Shown: positions 52,153-60,751 of the stretch, piece after piece
How positions within the stretch are numbered: position 1 is the stretch's first letter
Layout: each line of letters begins with the position of its first letter
DNA from: Peribacillus tepidiphilus
GTDB lineage: Bacteria > Bacillota > Bacilli > Bacillales > DSM-1321
Assembly (NCBI RefSeq): GCF_009466385.1
Contig: NZ_WIAQ01000006.1
Location: forward strand, 28,596 to 92,595
Direction of reading: 5' to 3'
Length of the DNA stretch: 64,000 nt
Made by a program: the position numbers and the translations under genes
The notes under the pieces: model-generated
Seen by the model: the letters and a program-made list of their open reading frames with translations, nothing else
What the model was told of the DNA's origin: nothing
Database searches by the model: none

Positions 52153-52168
52153 TGGCACAACTCTTGCA
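52153..52168 (+). promoter_or_regulatory. Sigma-54 (SigL) promoter of the SDR gene
   Basis: TGGCAC-AACTC-TTGCA, an exact -24/-12 match with GG and GC 10 bp apart, 41 nt before the start codon. It requires an enhancer-binding ATPase, encoded downstream at 53309. Confidence 0.9.
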
Positions 52169-52208
52169 AAAATAATAAGAATCAATACATTTGCAGGAGG
52201 TTTTTGAA

Positions 52209-52976
52209 ATGAAAATCGCACAAAGTGTAGCTCTTGTAACGGGAGGAGCTTCAGGACTTGGTGAAGCTACAGTACGACATATCGTTAAAAATGGAGGTAA
52301 GGCGATAATCGTTGATTTATCTGATGAACGTGCAGAGGCATTAATTCGTGAATTAGGAGAATCGGTGATTTATACAAGAGCTGATGTAACTCAGGAAAAT
52401 GATGTGAAAAAAGCATTAGAAGCGGGATTAGAAAGATGGGGAGCTATTCATACCGCTATTAATTGTGCGGGGATTGGCGTTGCCAAAAAGGTACTGAGCC
52501 AAAAAGGGGTACATGATTTGAACACATTTTCAAAGGTCATTTCCGTTAATCTGATTGGAACCTTTAATGTCATTCGATTGGCAGCTGAGGTAATGAGTCA
52601 AAACAAAAGCAATGAGCAGGGTGAAAAGGGAGTCATTATTAACACAGCCTCCGTTGCGGCATACGAGGGACAAATCGGTCAAGCTGCCTACAGTGCTTCA
52701 AAAGGCGGTGTAGTCGCCATGACCTTACCGATCGCTCGAGAATTAGCTCAGCATGGAATTCGCGTTATAACGATTGCACCGGGACTTTTTCATACTCCTA
52801 TGTTCGATTCCCTTCCTGAAGAAGCACGGAAGTCTTTGGGGGCAATGGTTCCATTTCCTTCTCGACTAGGTTTCCCAGAGGAATACGCTCTTTTAGTAGG
52901 AGCTATATTGGAAAATACCATGTTAAACGGTGAAACGATTCGATTAGATGGAGCCATTAGAATGCAGCCTGAATAA
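52209..52976 (+). CDS. Short-chain dehydrogenase (3-hydroxyacyl-CoA dehydrogenase type II-like)
   Basis: 255 residues from ATG 52209 (AGGAGG 7 nt upstream). Classical SDR: TGGASGLGEA nucleotide loop, D-L for NAD preference in IIVDLSDERAEA, INCAGIG, catalytic Ser in NTASVAAYEG, and YSASKGG (Tyr/Lys). The C-terminal GAILENTMLNGETIRLDGAI and the GASGLGEAT start resemble HSD17B10-type 3-hydroxy-2-methylbutyryl/3-hydroxyacyl-CoA dehydrogenases. With the acyl-CoA genes downstream it likely catalyses the third step of a beta-oxidation route. Own sigma-54 promoter. Confidence 0.85.
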   Translation: MKIAQSVALVTGGASGLGEATVRHIVKNGGKAIIVDLSDERAEALIRELGESVIYTRADVTQENDVKKALEAGLERWGAIHTAINCAGIGVAKKVLSQKGVHDLNTFSKVISVNLIGTFNVIRLAAEVMSQNKSNEQGEKGVIINTASVAAYEGQIGQAAYSASKGGVVAMTLPIARELAQHGIRVITIAPGLFHTPMFDSLPEEARKSLGAMVPFPSRLGFPEEYALLVGAILENTMLNGETIRLDGAIRMQPE

Positions 52977-52986
52977 TTGTAGATAT

Positions 52987-53197
52987 AGTTTCAACAGGCT
53001 GTTCAGGCTGTTGACAAACGCTCGCATTCTTCGTCACAAACCCTACTCCGGTGCTCATTACCATTTAGGGTAACTCCGCTCCTCGCACGGGTTCGTTCCT
53101 TGACTGACAAGCGTTTTCAATCAGCCTGAATGTGCGTAAAAAATACTTTATCAATAATCAAAACAGCCTATTGAAATATTAGTTTCAACAGGCTGTG
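52987..53197. repeat. MITE-like intergenic element
   Basis: A 16-bp direct repeat AGTTTCAACAGGCTGT occurs at 52987 and 53182. Between them an inverted repeat CAGGCTGTTGACAAACGCT (53004-53022) pairs with its near-complement at 53110-53128. The interior has no ORF and is more GC-rich than its surroundings. Size about 210 bp. No transposase: a non-autonomous repeat or a decayed one. Confidence 0.6.
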
Positions 53198-53212
53198 TTT
53201 ATTTTTCAATTA
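53164..53212 (+). terminator. Intrinsic terminator after the SDR gene
   Basis: ACAGCCTATTGAAA pairs with TTTCAACAGGCTGT (one mismatch, loop TATTAG), then GTTTATTTTT. It forms the right end of the repeat element. Confidence 0.75.
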
Positions 53213-53308
53213 ACGAAAATTTGTAAGAATGATTCTTTTCCTATACTATTAAATTTATAATATTCGGAAAAATATTGATTGATTTTTTAGTAAAGGGAGA
53301 GAATTTTC

Positions 53309-55393
53309 TTGATACAGTTTAAAGATTTAATTTCCCGCTTTGACTATAAAATCTCGAGAGATACAACGCTAAGACAAGCCATTCAGCTTATGTTAAATGA
53401 AAAATGGGAGCTCTTACCTGTCACAGATGATGAAGGGTGTTTGTTAGGTGTTTTCACTCGAAGCGAAATGCATCGAATGATTTTAGATGAGAAATCATTG
53501 GATACTTCGATCTGTCCTTATATGAAAAAAGATGCATTAACCCTACAAATTGATACCCCATATGAAGAAATAGAACAAAGAGTTTTGAATAGCAGAGTGG
53601 GTACTGGGGTAGTTGTCGATAAAGAAAACAAATTTTTAGGTTTATTTACAAAGCCGGATATGGTTCTGGCCTTATTGCGATCAACACATGTTTTAAAAGA
53701 GCAGCTTGAAACCATTTTGGACTATTCTCATATCGGAGTACTGATGACAGATGATAGCAGAAACATTATCTATTTGAATGACCGCTTAATCACCATGAGT
53801 GAAAAAAGTGCAGGAGAAATGATGGGGAGAAAGATAGAGGAGGTTTTTTCGGGTTTTTCAAAAATCTTATCTGGCAAGCCGAGTGAATTTAGAGAAAATT
53901 ATGTATCGATTTCATTTAATCGCTATAAAACAATAGCTTTTGTAACGAAATATCAAACGGGAATTGAGCAAAATGGATACATTGCTCTTTTTCAGGATAT
54001 TTCAGAGATTGAGAGAATGGCAGAGGAGCTTCAAACTGTGAAGAAGTTAAAGACCGTCCTCCAAACCGCCTTAGAGTATGCGTATGACGGACTTGTGATG
54101 ATTAATAAAAATCAAACGATTGAGATGGTAAGTCCGCCATTATTAGATTTTTTTGACTTAAGCTTAGAACATGTAATTGGACAATCGGCTGAAAAGGTAT
54201 TTCCAGAATTGCAGCTTTCTCATGTGTTCCAATCAGAAAATGCGGAGCTAAGTGATTTTAAAGAAAGACATGGAATTAAATATATTGTTCATCGCATTCC
54301 GATTATTCAGGATGGTCAGGTGATTGGCGCTATTGGCAAGGTTATGTACCGTCAATTGAATCAAGTGAATGAGCTTTTTAAAAAGCTTCAAAAAGCAGAA
54401 AGTAAAGCGAATTTTTATCAAAAACAATATAAGCAAGCAGAATCTGCAAAGTTTAACTGGGATCACATTATCACGCTTGATAGCAGCATGGAGCGTTTAA
54501 AGAAAAGCGGTGCTAAAGCAGCGAAAGGCCGATCCACTGTTCTTATACGAGGAGAGAGCGGTACGGGCAAAGAGCTATTTGCCCATGCCATACATAACAG
54601 CAGTGCCAGAAGTGAGGAGAAATTTGTCATTGTGAATTGTGCTGCGATTCCAGAGGACTTGCTTGAATCTGAATTTTTTGGGTATGAAGAAGGAGCATTT
54701 ACTGGTGCGAAACAAAGAGGAAAACTTGGGAAATTTGATTTAGCCAATGGAGGAACTCTCTTTCTCGATGAGATTGGGGATATGTCTCTTTCTCTTCAAG
54801 CAAAGCTGCTGCGCGTTCTGCAGGAAAGAGAATTCTATCGTGTTGGCGGTACAACAAAGATTAAGGTAGATGTACGAATTATAGCAGCGACGAACCGGAA
54901 TCTTGAGGAAATGGTTCAAAAAGGACAGTTCAGAGAAGATCTTTATTTTCGATTAAATGTTATTTCCTTGCATATTCCTCCCCTCAGAGAAAGAAAAGGA
55001 GATCTTGACTATCTACTCACTCGAGTCATGAGTGAATTAAATACAATACTCGGAACAAGTATTACCGGAATAGAGCCAAAAGCAAAGGAGGTTCTTTATC
55101 GGTATGACTGGCCTGGGAATGTAAGAGAATTGAAAAATGTGCTGGAAAGAGCGATGACCTTCGCTGAATATGGAAAAATCCAGCTCGAAGACCTTCCAGA
55201 CTATTTGCTTAGCCGGATCGAGGATGTGGAGGATCCGCAACCCGTTGGAGGGCTCTATGAAGATGCAGAAAGAAGCGCAATAAAAAAAGCACTCCAGCAA
55301 TCAGGTGGCAATAAAGCAGAAGCAGCAAGGATCTTGGGAATTAGCCGCTCTGGTTTATATGAAAAACTAAAGAAATATGGGGTTCTTCAGTAG
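53309..55393 (+). CDS. Sigma-54-dependent enhancer-binding activator (CBS-PAS-AAA-Fis)
   Basis: 694 residues from TTG 53309, 8 nt after AAGGGAGAG. Two CBS domains (about 1-125; DLISRFDYKISRDTTLRQAI, TSICPYMKKDALTLQ), two PAS-type domains (about 130-235 and 245-350), AAA+ domain (about 390-620) with Walker A GESGTGKELFA near 415, the sigma-54-contacting GAFTGA loop near 462 and Walker B GGTLFLDEIGDM, and a Fis HTH (NKAEAARILGISRSGLYEKL). It opens SigL promoters in response to ligands of CBS/PAS, perhaps adenylates or acyl-CoA. Flanked by two -24/-12 promoters, its evident targets. Confidence 0.94.
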   Translation: MIQFKDLISRFDYKISRDTTLRQAIQLMLNEKWELLPVTDDEGCLLGVFTRSEMHRMILDEKSLDTSICPYMKKDALTLQIDTPYEEIEQRVLNSRVGTGVVVDKENKFLGLFTKPDMVLALLRSTHVLKEQLETILDYSHIGVLMTDDSRNIIYLNDRLITMSEKSAGEMMGRKIEEVFSGFSKILSGKPSEFRENYVSISFNRYKTIAFVTKYQTGIEQNGYIALFQDISEIERMAEELQTVKKLKTVLQTALEYAYDGLVMINKNQTIEMVSPPLLDFFDLSLEHVIGQSAEKVFPELQLSHVFQSENAELSDFKERHGIKYIVHRIPIIQDGQVIGAIGKVMYRQLNQVNELFKKLQKAESKANFYQKQYKQAESAKFNWDHIITLDSSMERLKKSGAKAAKGRSTVLIRGESGTGKELFAHAIHNSSARSEEKFVIVNCAAIPEDLLESEFFGYEEGAFTGAKQRGKLGKFDLANGGTLFLDEIGDMSLSLQAKLLRVLQEREFYRVGGTTKIKVDVRIIAATNRNLEEMVQKGQFREDLYFRLNVISLHIPPLRERKGDLDYLLTRVMSELNTILGTSITGIEPKAKEVLYRYDWPGNVRELKNVLERAMTFAEYGKIQLEDLPDYLLSRIEDVEDPQPVGGLYEDAERSAIKKALQQSGGNKAEAARILGISRSGLYEKLKKYGVLQ

Positions 55394-55481
55394 GTATTGG
55401 CAGCCTTGCATAATCTTAATCTTTTGGACGAAAAGCTTGGTCATTAAATTGTGGAATCAATCAATTCGTTTTCAAGCATGG

Positions 55482-55498
55482 TGTCCGAATTATGGACA
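55482..55498 (+). promoter_or_regulatory. Candidate activator binding site (UAS)
   Basis: TGTCC-N7-GGACA palindrome about 85 bp upstream of the -24 box of the acyl-CoA operon, the distance expected for an enhancer-binding protein. No equal site was found before the SDR promoter, so it is weak. Confidence 0.35.
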
Positions 55499-55582
55499 GC
55501 GATTTTTCTTGTATGTGTATAGATTGAACAGCTTCAAAAAGAAATGAAGAGTAAAATAAAGTATATAAATATTTCTGATAAT

Positions 55583-55598
55583 TGGCACAATAATTGCA
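55583..55598 (+). promoter_or_regulatory. Sigma-54 (SigL) promoter of the acyl-CoA operon
   Basis: TGGCAC-AATAA-TTGCA, exact -24/-12 pattern, 38 nt before the ligase start. Confidence 0.9.
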
Positions 55599-55635
55599 TC
55601 TCTCCCTTTCATAACAATGAAAAGAGGGATGCAAT

Positions 55636-57153
55636 ATGGATATTGGATCTTATTTATCTCAAAACGCCAGAAAGTTTCCAGAGAAGCTGGCCATTCATTG
55701 CGAAGACAGAAGGTATACGTATCGTCAATTTAATGATGAAGTGAATAGACTTGCTCATGGACTCATTTTAAAAGGTGTGGAAAAGGGACAAAAGATTGCC
55801 ATTATGATGAAGAACTCTGATTATTTTGTGTTTTCTTTCTTTGCTGCAGCAAAACTGGGTGCAGTAGTGGTGCCGGTTAATACACGACTGACTGCCTCGG
55901 AAGTTCATTACATTTTAGAGCAGTCTGAAAGTGCAGTTGTCATTTGTGATTCTATTTTTGAAGAAATCATTGCAGAGGCTAGAGTCCATACAAATGTACA
56001 GCATGTCATAGTTTCTGGTGGTGCCACAAGAGCAGAAAATGATTCGTACCATAAGGTAAGAACAAATCATACAGAAGATCCTCAAGTAAAGGTTTCTGAG
56101 CAGGATGATTTAGAAATTCTTTATACTTCAGGGACAACAGGACGTCCGAAAGGGGCATTGTTTGATCATAACCGCATTTTTAAAGTTGGATTAACCATGA
56201 TTATTGGTCTTGGAATTAATGGTCAGGACCGTTTGCTTCATTTAGCTCCTCTATTTCATTCAGCTCAATTAAACTTGTTCCTCCTTTCTGGTGTTGTATT
56301 AGGAGCAAGTCATTATATCCATAGTGATTTTCATCCAGTAACTACCCTGCAAGCCATCCAAGAACATAAAATCACTTTCTTTTTTGGTGTTCCCGCTATG
56401 TATAACTTTTTACTTCAGGTTCCAAATTACAAAAGCTACGATGTAAGCTCGGTTAAACGGTGTGCTTACGGGGCTGCACCGATGGCACCTGAACTCGTAA
56501 AAAAAAGTATGGATTTATTCGGCACAGATCAATTCTATAATCTTTGTGGGTTAACAGAGGCTGGACCAGGCGGTATTATTCTGGATCCCGAAGGACACAA
56601 GAAGCATCTAGGAAAAGGGGGAAAAGCATTCGTATTTACAGAAGCGAGAGTTGTAACCGAGGAAGGAGAAGATGTACAGCCAGGTGCAGTAGGAGAATTT
56701 GTACTTTGTGGCGATACCATTATGAAGGAATATTATAAAAAACCAGAGGAAACGGCTGCAACCATTAAAAAGGGCTGGTTGTATACAGGGGATTTAGCGA
56801 CGATCGACGAAGAAGGGTACATTACCTTGGTCGACCGGAAAAAAGACATGATTATTTCTGGTGGAGAAAACGTATATTCCATTGAGGTGGAAGAAGTTTT
56901 ATATGAGCACCCTCAAATACTTGAAGCGGCCATTATCGGACTGCCGGATGAGGTTTGGGGTGAAGCGGTTTGTGCAGTCATCGTTCCGAAAGAAGGGCAA
57001 ATCATTGATGAGCAGGAAATTCGTAGCTTCTGCCGCAAAAAACTGGCTGGATATAAAGTGCCTCGCACAATTTTTATAGAAAAGCAGTTGCCTAGAAACG
57101 CATCCGGAAAAATCTTAAAATATCAGCTTCGAAAAAATTTAGTAAAGGCATAA
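55636..57153 (+). CDS. Acyl-CoA synthetase (AMP-forming), first copy
   Basis: 505 residues. ANL-superfamily ligase: P-loop-like YTSGTTGRPKGALFDHN near residue 165, A5-type LCGLTEAGPGG, A7 GWLYTGDLATIDEEGYITLV, then DRKKDMIISGGENVYSIEVE and catalytic Lys in RNASGKILKYQLRK. It activates a carboxylic acid to acyl-CoA via acyl-AMP. Length suits medium- or short-chain ligases. First gene of the sigma-54 operon; GAGGG precedes ATG. Confidence 0.92.
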   Translation: MDIGSYLSQNARKFPEKLAIHCEDRRYTYRQFNDEVNRLAHGLILKGVEKGQKIAIMMKNSDYFVFSFFAAAKLGAVVVPVNTRLTASEVHYILEQSESAVVICDSIFEEIIAEARVHTNVQHVIVSGGATRAENDSYHKVRTNHTEDPQVKVSEQDDLEILYTSGTTGRPKGALFDHNRIFKVGLTMIIGLGINGQDRLLHLAPLFHSAQLNLFLLSGVVLGASHYIHSDFHPVTTLQAIQEHKITFFFGVPAMYNFLLQVPNYKSYDVSSVKRCAYGAAPMAPELVKKSMDLFGTDQFYNLCGLTEAGPGGIILDPEGHKKHLGKGGKAFVFTEARVVTEEGEDVQPGAVGEFVLCGDTIMKEYYKKPEETAATIKKGWLYTGDLATIDEEGYITLVDRKKDMIISGGENVYSIEVEEVLYEHPQILEAAIIGLPDEVWGEAVCAVIVPKEGQIIDEQEIRSFCRKKLAGYKVPRTIFIEKQLPRNASGKILKYQLRKNLVKA

Positions 57154-57170
57154 ATTTGCAGGAGAACGGA

Positions 57171-58325
57171 GTGAAGAAGTTGAAGCATTCTTATTTAAAG
57201 GAAGAGCATGAGATTTTTCGAAAATCCATTCGAAAGTTTTTGGAAAAAGAAGCATATCCTTACTACGAACAATGGGAAGAAGACCGGATCATTCCAAGAA
57301 GCTTTTGGAGAAAGATGGGGGAACAGGGCTATTTATGCCCTGATCTTCCTGAAGAATATGGTGGAAGCGGTGTAGATTGGGGTTTTTCGGTCATTATTAA
57401 TGAAGAATTAGAAAGGGTCGGATCGGGGTTAGTTGGAATTGGTCTTCATAACGATATAGTCGTTCCTTATATCACGGCTTATGGATCAGAGGAGCAAAAA
57501 CAGCGCTGGCTACCTAAATGTGTGACAGGGGAAGTTATTACGGCCATTGCCATGACAGAACCGGGAGCAGGCTCTGATTTAGCCAATATTAAAACAACTG
57601 CGATTTTACAGGGAGATCACTATGTCGTAAATGGTCAAAAGACTTTTATCACAAACGGAATCCATTCTGATTTAGTCGTAGTTGCTTGTGTAACGGATCC
57701 GAAGGCCGTTCCGAAGCATAAGGGAATCAGCTTGCTGGTGATCGAACGAGATACTCCTGGTTTTTCCCGGGGCAGAAAGCTAAATAAGGTAGGATTGCAT
57801 TGTCAGGATACAGCGGAGTTGATTTTTGAAGATTGCAAGGTTCCGAAAGAAAACCTGCTTGGTGATGAAGGCAAGGGCTTTCTCTATATGATGGAGAAGC
57901 TTCAGCAGGAGCGGCTTGTTGTGGCGATAGCTGCACAAACTGCTGCCGAGGACATGCTAAATCTAACGATTGATTATGTGAAAACGAGGGAAGCGTTTGG
58001 AAAGCCGATCAGCCAATTTCAAAACACACAGTTTAAGATTGTTGAAATGGCCACAGAAATTCAAATGGGAAGGGTATTTCTTGACTCTTTGATTGCAGAG
58101 CACATGGCGGGAGAAAATGTCGTGACAAAGGTGTCGATGGCTAAATGGAAGCTCACAGACTTGGCTAAAAGAGTAGCGAGCGAATGCATGCAGCTGCATG
58201 GAGGATACGGCTATATGGAAGAGTACAAGATTGCTAGAAGATACCGAGATATTCCTGTGGCGAGCATCTATGCAGGAACAAACGAAATTATGAAAACGAT
58301 CATTGCGAAAAATCTAGGATTATAA
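57171..58325 (+). CDS. Acyl-CoA dehydrogenase (LCAD/isovaleryl type)
   Basis: 384 residues; start GTG 57171 after GGAG is likely, TTG 57180 or 57156 possible. FAD-binding pattern AMTEPGAGSDLANIKTTA and FITNGIHSDLVVVA, C-terminal QLHGGYGYMEEYKIARRYRD. The usual catalytic Glu of short/medium-chain enzymes (Y-E-G-T) is Ala here (YAGTNEIM), while a Glu is present in LQQERLVVAIA (helix G), the position used by long-chain and isovaleryl-CoA dehydrogenases. It introduces the 2,3-double bond, passing electrons to ETF. Co-transcribed with the ligase (17 nt gap). Confidence 0.92.
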   Translation: MKKLKHSYLKEEHEIFRKSIRKFLEKEAYPYYEQWEEDRIIPRSFWRKMGEQGYLCPDLPEEYGGSGVDWGFSVIINEELERVGSGLVGIGLHNDIVVPYITAYGSEEQKQRWLPKCVTGEVITAIAMTEPGAGSDLANIKTTAILQGDHYVVNGQKTFITNGIHSDLVVVACVTDPKAVPKHKGISLLVIERDTPGFSRGRKLNKVGLHCQDTAELIFEDCKVPKENLLGDEGKGFLYMMEKLQQERLVVAIAAQTAAEDMLNLTIDYVKTREAFGKPISQFQNTQFKIVEMATEIQMGRVFLDSLIAEHMAGENVVTKVSMAKWKLTDLAKRVASECMQLHGGYGYMEEYKIARRYRDIPVASIYAGTNEIMKTIIAKNLGL

Positions 58326-58381
58326 AAAAGTGGATAAGATCACTTGTTGACGGTCTTATCGTGCTATAGGAGGATATTTTT

Positions 58382-59533
58382 ATGAGGCAGGCAGTTATTG
58401 TAGAAGGAATTCGAACACCAGTTGGAAAACGAAATGGGCATTTGAAAAATATTAGACCGGATGACCTCGCTGCACTTGTAATAAAAGAATTAGTGAAGCG
58501 CTCTGGGATCGATGCACGGTTGATCGATGACGTAATCTTAGGTTGTGTATCGCAAAGCGGTGAACAGGCTGGAGATATTGCGAGAGTAGCGTCGCTTATT
58601 GCGGGTCTACCGATTGAAGTTCCGGGAACGACTGTTGACAGACAATGTGGTTCCAGTCAGCAGGCTGTCCATTTTGCAGCTCAAGCGATACTAGCGGGAG
58701 ATATGGACATCGTCATTGCGGGAGGAGTGGAAAGCATGTCCAGGGTTCCAATTGGATCCAATTACCAAGGGGCTCCTCTAAGCAATAAGCTTAAAGAGAT
58801 GTATGAGATGATCCACCAAGGCTTGTCCGCCGAAAGAATTGCAGAGCAATACGGTTTTACAAGAGAAGAACTGGATGAATATTCTCTTCAAAGTCATGAG
58901 AAAGCAATAAAAGCTCAAGAAGCAGGCTTTTTTGACAAAGAAATCATGCCGCTTGAGGTGCAGCTTGATGATGGAGAAACGGTTCTTTTCAGCCAGGATG
59001 CTGGTCCAAGAAGAGAAACAACGCTTGAAGCTCTGAGTCAGTTAAAGCCTGCCTTCAAAGAAAATGGGAGGATTCATGCCGGAAATGCAAGTCAAATTAG
59101 TGATGGAGCAGCTGCTTTGCTTATTATGAGCAGAGAAAAGGCGGAAGAGCTCGGCTTAAAACCAAGATTTCTCATACACACAAGAGTAGTCGTAGGCTCT
59201 GATCCTACTTTAATGCTTACAGGTCCAATTCCTGCAACTCAAAAAGCATTAGAGAAATCAGGTTTATCTATTGATGATATTGATGTTTTTGAAGTGAATG
59301 AAGCTTTTGCATCTGTGCCGCTAGCTTGGCTTAAGGATACGGGAGCCGATCCTAAAAAGTTAAATCCAAACGGAGGGGCCATCGCTTTAGGACATCCTCT
59401 TGGAGCAAGTGGAGCAAGGCTAATGCTGACAATGATACATGAGCTTGAAAGAACAGGCGGGCGTTTTGGCTTACAAACCATGTGTGAAGGACACGGTATG
59501 GCAAACGCTACGATTATTGAACGATTAGATTAA
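58382..59533 (+). CDS. Thiolase (acetyl-CoA C-acyltransferase)
   Basis: 383 residues, AGGAGGA before ATG. Active-site Cys 89 in VDRQCGSSQQAVH, FEVNEAFASVPLAW, GGAIALGHPLGASGARLM and second Cys in TMCEGHGMANA. It cleaves 3-ketoacyl-CoA to acetyl-CoA plus shortened acyl-CoA, the last step of beta-oxidation. The Q-S-G-E-Q-A loop near residue 58 and the CEGHG variant suggest the broad thiolase group often linked to branched or unusual acids. In the sigma-54 operon. Confidence 0.92.
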   Translation: MRQAVIVEGIRTPVGKRNGHLKNIRPDDLAALVIKELVKRSGIDARLIDDVILGCVSQSGEQAGDIARVASLIAGLPIEVPGTTVDRQCGSSQQAVHFAAQAILAGDMDIVIAGGVESMSRVPIGSNYQGAPLSNKLKEMYEMIHQGLSAERIAEQYGFTREELDEYSLQSHEKAIKAQEAGFFDKEIMPLEVQLDDGETVLFSQDAGPRRETTLEALSQLKPAFKENGRIHAGNASQISDGAAALLIMSREKAEELGLKPRFLIHTRVVVGSDPTLMLTGPIPATQKALEKSGLSIDDIDVFEVNEAFASVPLAWLKDTGADPKKLNPNGGAIALGHPLGASGARLMLTMIHELERTGGRFGLQTMCEGHGMANATIIERLD

Positions 59534-59567
59534 ATAAGAGGGAGTGATGACAGAAAGGAGAAATTAC

Positions 59568-60683
59568 ATGCTGCAAGGGATAAAGGTTTTAGATTTTACT
59601 CAATATATACCCGGGCCGTTCGCAACGCTGCGGTTAGCTGAATTGGGAGCAGAAGTTGTAAAAATTGAAGCTCCAGAGGGCGAGCTTGCAAGAAATACGG
59701 ATACTCAACAAGGGAGAGATGGGCTTGTTTTTTTAGTTCATAATCGTCTGAAAAAAAGTGTCGTACTTGATTTAAAGAAACAGGAAGATGTTGAACGAGC
59801 CAAGCAAATAATTAAAGAAGCGGATGTTTTAATTGAAAGCTTTCGTCCAGGTGTTATGAACCGGCTCGGTTTAGGATATGAACAAGTTAAAAAGCTAAAT
59901 CCGAAGCTGGTATATTGCTCAATAACGGGCTACGGAAACAATGGACCACTAAGTCATTTGGGGAGTCATGATCTTAACTATTTATCGCTAAGCGGGGTTC
60001 TTTCACAATGGAAAAGTGAAAACGGAAAACCGGTCCATCCGACTCATACCATTGCAGATTATATTGGTGGTCTAACTGCAAGTGAAAGAATCCTTGCTGC
60101 CTTACTTTACAGAACGAACTCAGCCGAGGGAAGCTATCATTGTATTTCGATTACGGATGCGATGACTTCTTTAATGGGAACGCATCTTTTATATGAACAA
60201 ATGACAGGTCAAAGAAATGGGATTCCAGTATTGGACGGCTCAACGGTTTCGTACTCTCTCTATGAAACAAAAGATCACCGATATATCAGCCTTGGTTGTT
60301 TAGAGGAAAAGTTCTGGAAGAATTTTTGTTTTGCAGTAGAAAGAGAAGACTGGCTAGAAGGGCATTATTCAAAAAAAGATGAACAAAATCCAATATATCA
60401 AGAGATGAAAGCTCTTTTTAAAAGTAAAACCTTAAAGGAATGGTCCGATTTTGGACAACAAGTGGATTGTTGTCTAGCGCCTGTTCTTGAGGTGAATGAA
60501 ATCATTCACCATCCGTATTTCAAGCACAATCAACAAATATTTGATGCAGAATGGGGAGACATACAAGTCAGAATGCATGGAGATTTACACGGTCCAACGG
60601 ATACTCCGCCTCCTAAAAAAGGGGAACATACTGAAATGGAGCTTAAATCACTTGGGATGGTAGATAAACTAGATGGTAGATAA
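59568..60683 (+). CDS. Class III CoA-transferase (CaiB/BaiF family)
   Basis: 371 residues from ATG 59568, after AAAGGAG. Family III features: VLDFTQYIPGPFATLRLAEL, GAEVVKIEAPEGE, SFRPGVMNRLGLGYEQVKK, and the nucleophilic Asp in GSHDLNYLSLSG. It moves CoA between acids or racemises 2-methylacyl-CoA (AMACR branch). Given the LCAD-type dehydrogenase and type-II hydroxyacyl dehydrogenase, a branched-chain substrate seems plausible. Substrate not determinable here. Confidence 0.88.
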   Translation: MLQGIKVLDFTQYIPGPFATLRLAELGAEVVKIEAPEGELARNTDTQQGRDGLVFLVHNRLKKSVVLDLKKQEDVERAKQIIKEADVLIESFRPGVMNRLGLGYEQVKKLNPKLVYCSITGYGNNGPLSHLGSHDLNYLSLSGVLSQWKSENGKPVHPTHTIADYIGGLTASERILAALLYRTNSAEGSYHCISITDAMTSLMGTHLLYEQMTGQRNGIPVLDGSTVSYSLYETKDHRYISLGCLEEKFWKNFCFAVEREDWLEGHYSKKDEQNPIYQEMKALFKSKTLKEWSDFGQQVDCCLAPVLEVNEIIHHPYFKHNQQIFDAEWGDIQVRMHGDLHGPTDTPPPKKGEHTEMELKSLGMVDKLDGR

Positions 60684-60751
60684 AAAATAGGGGTTTTCAT
60701 GTAAATCTATATAGCAGAAAGCTAATAAAAAAGTGAGAGGGGTTATGTCAT

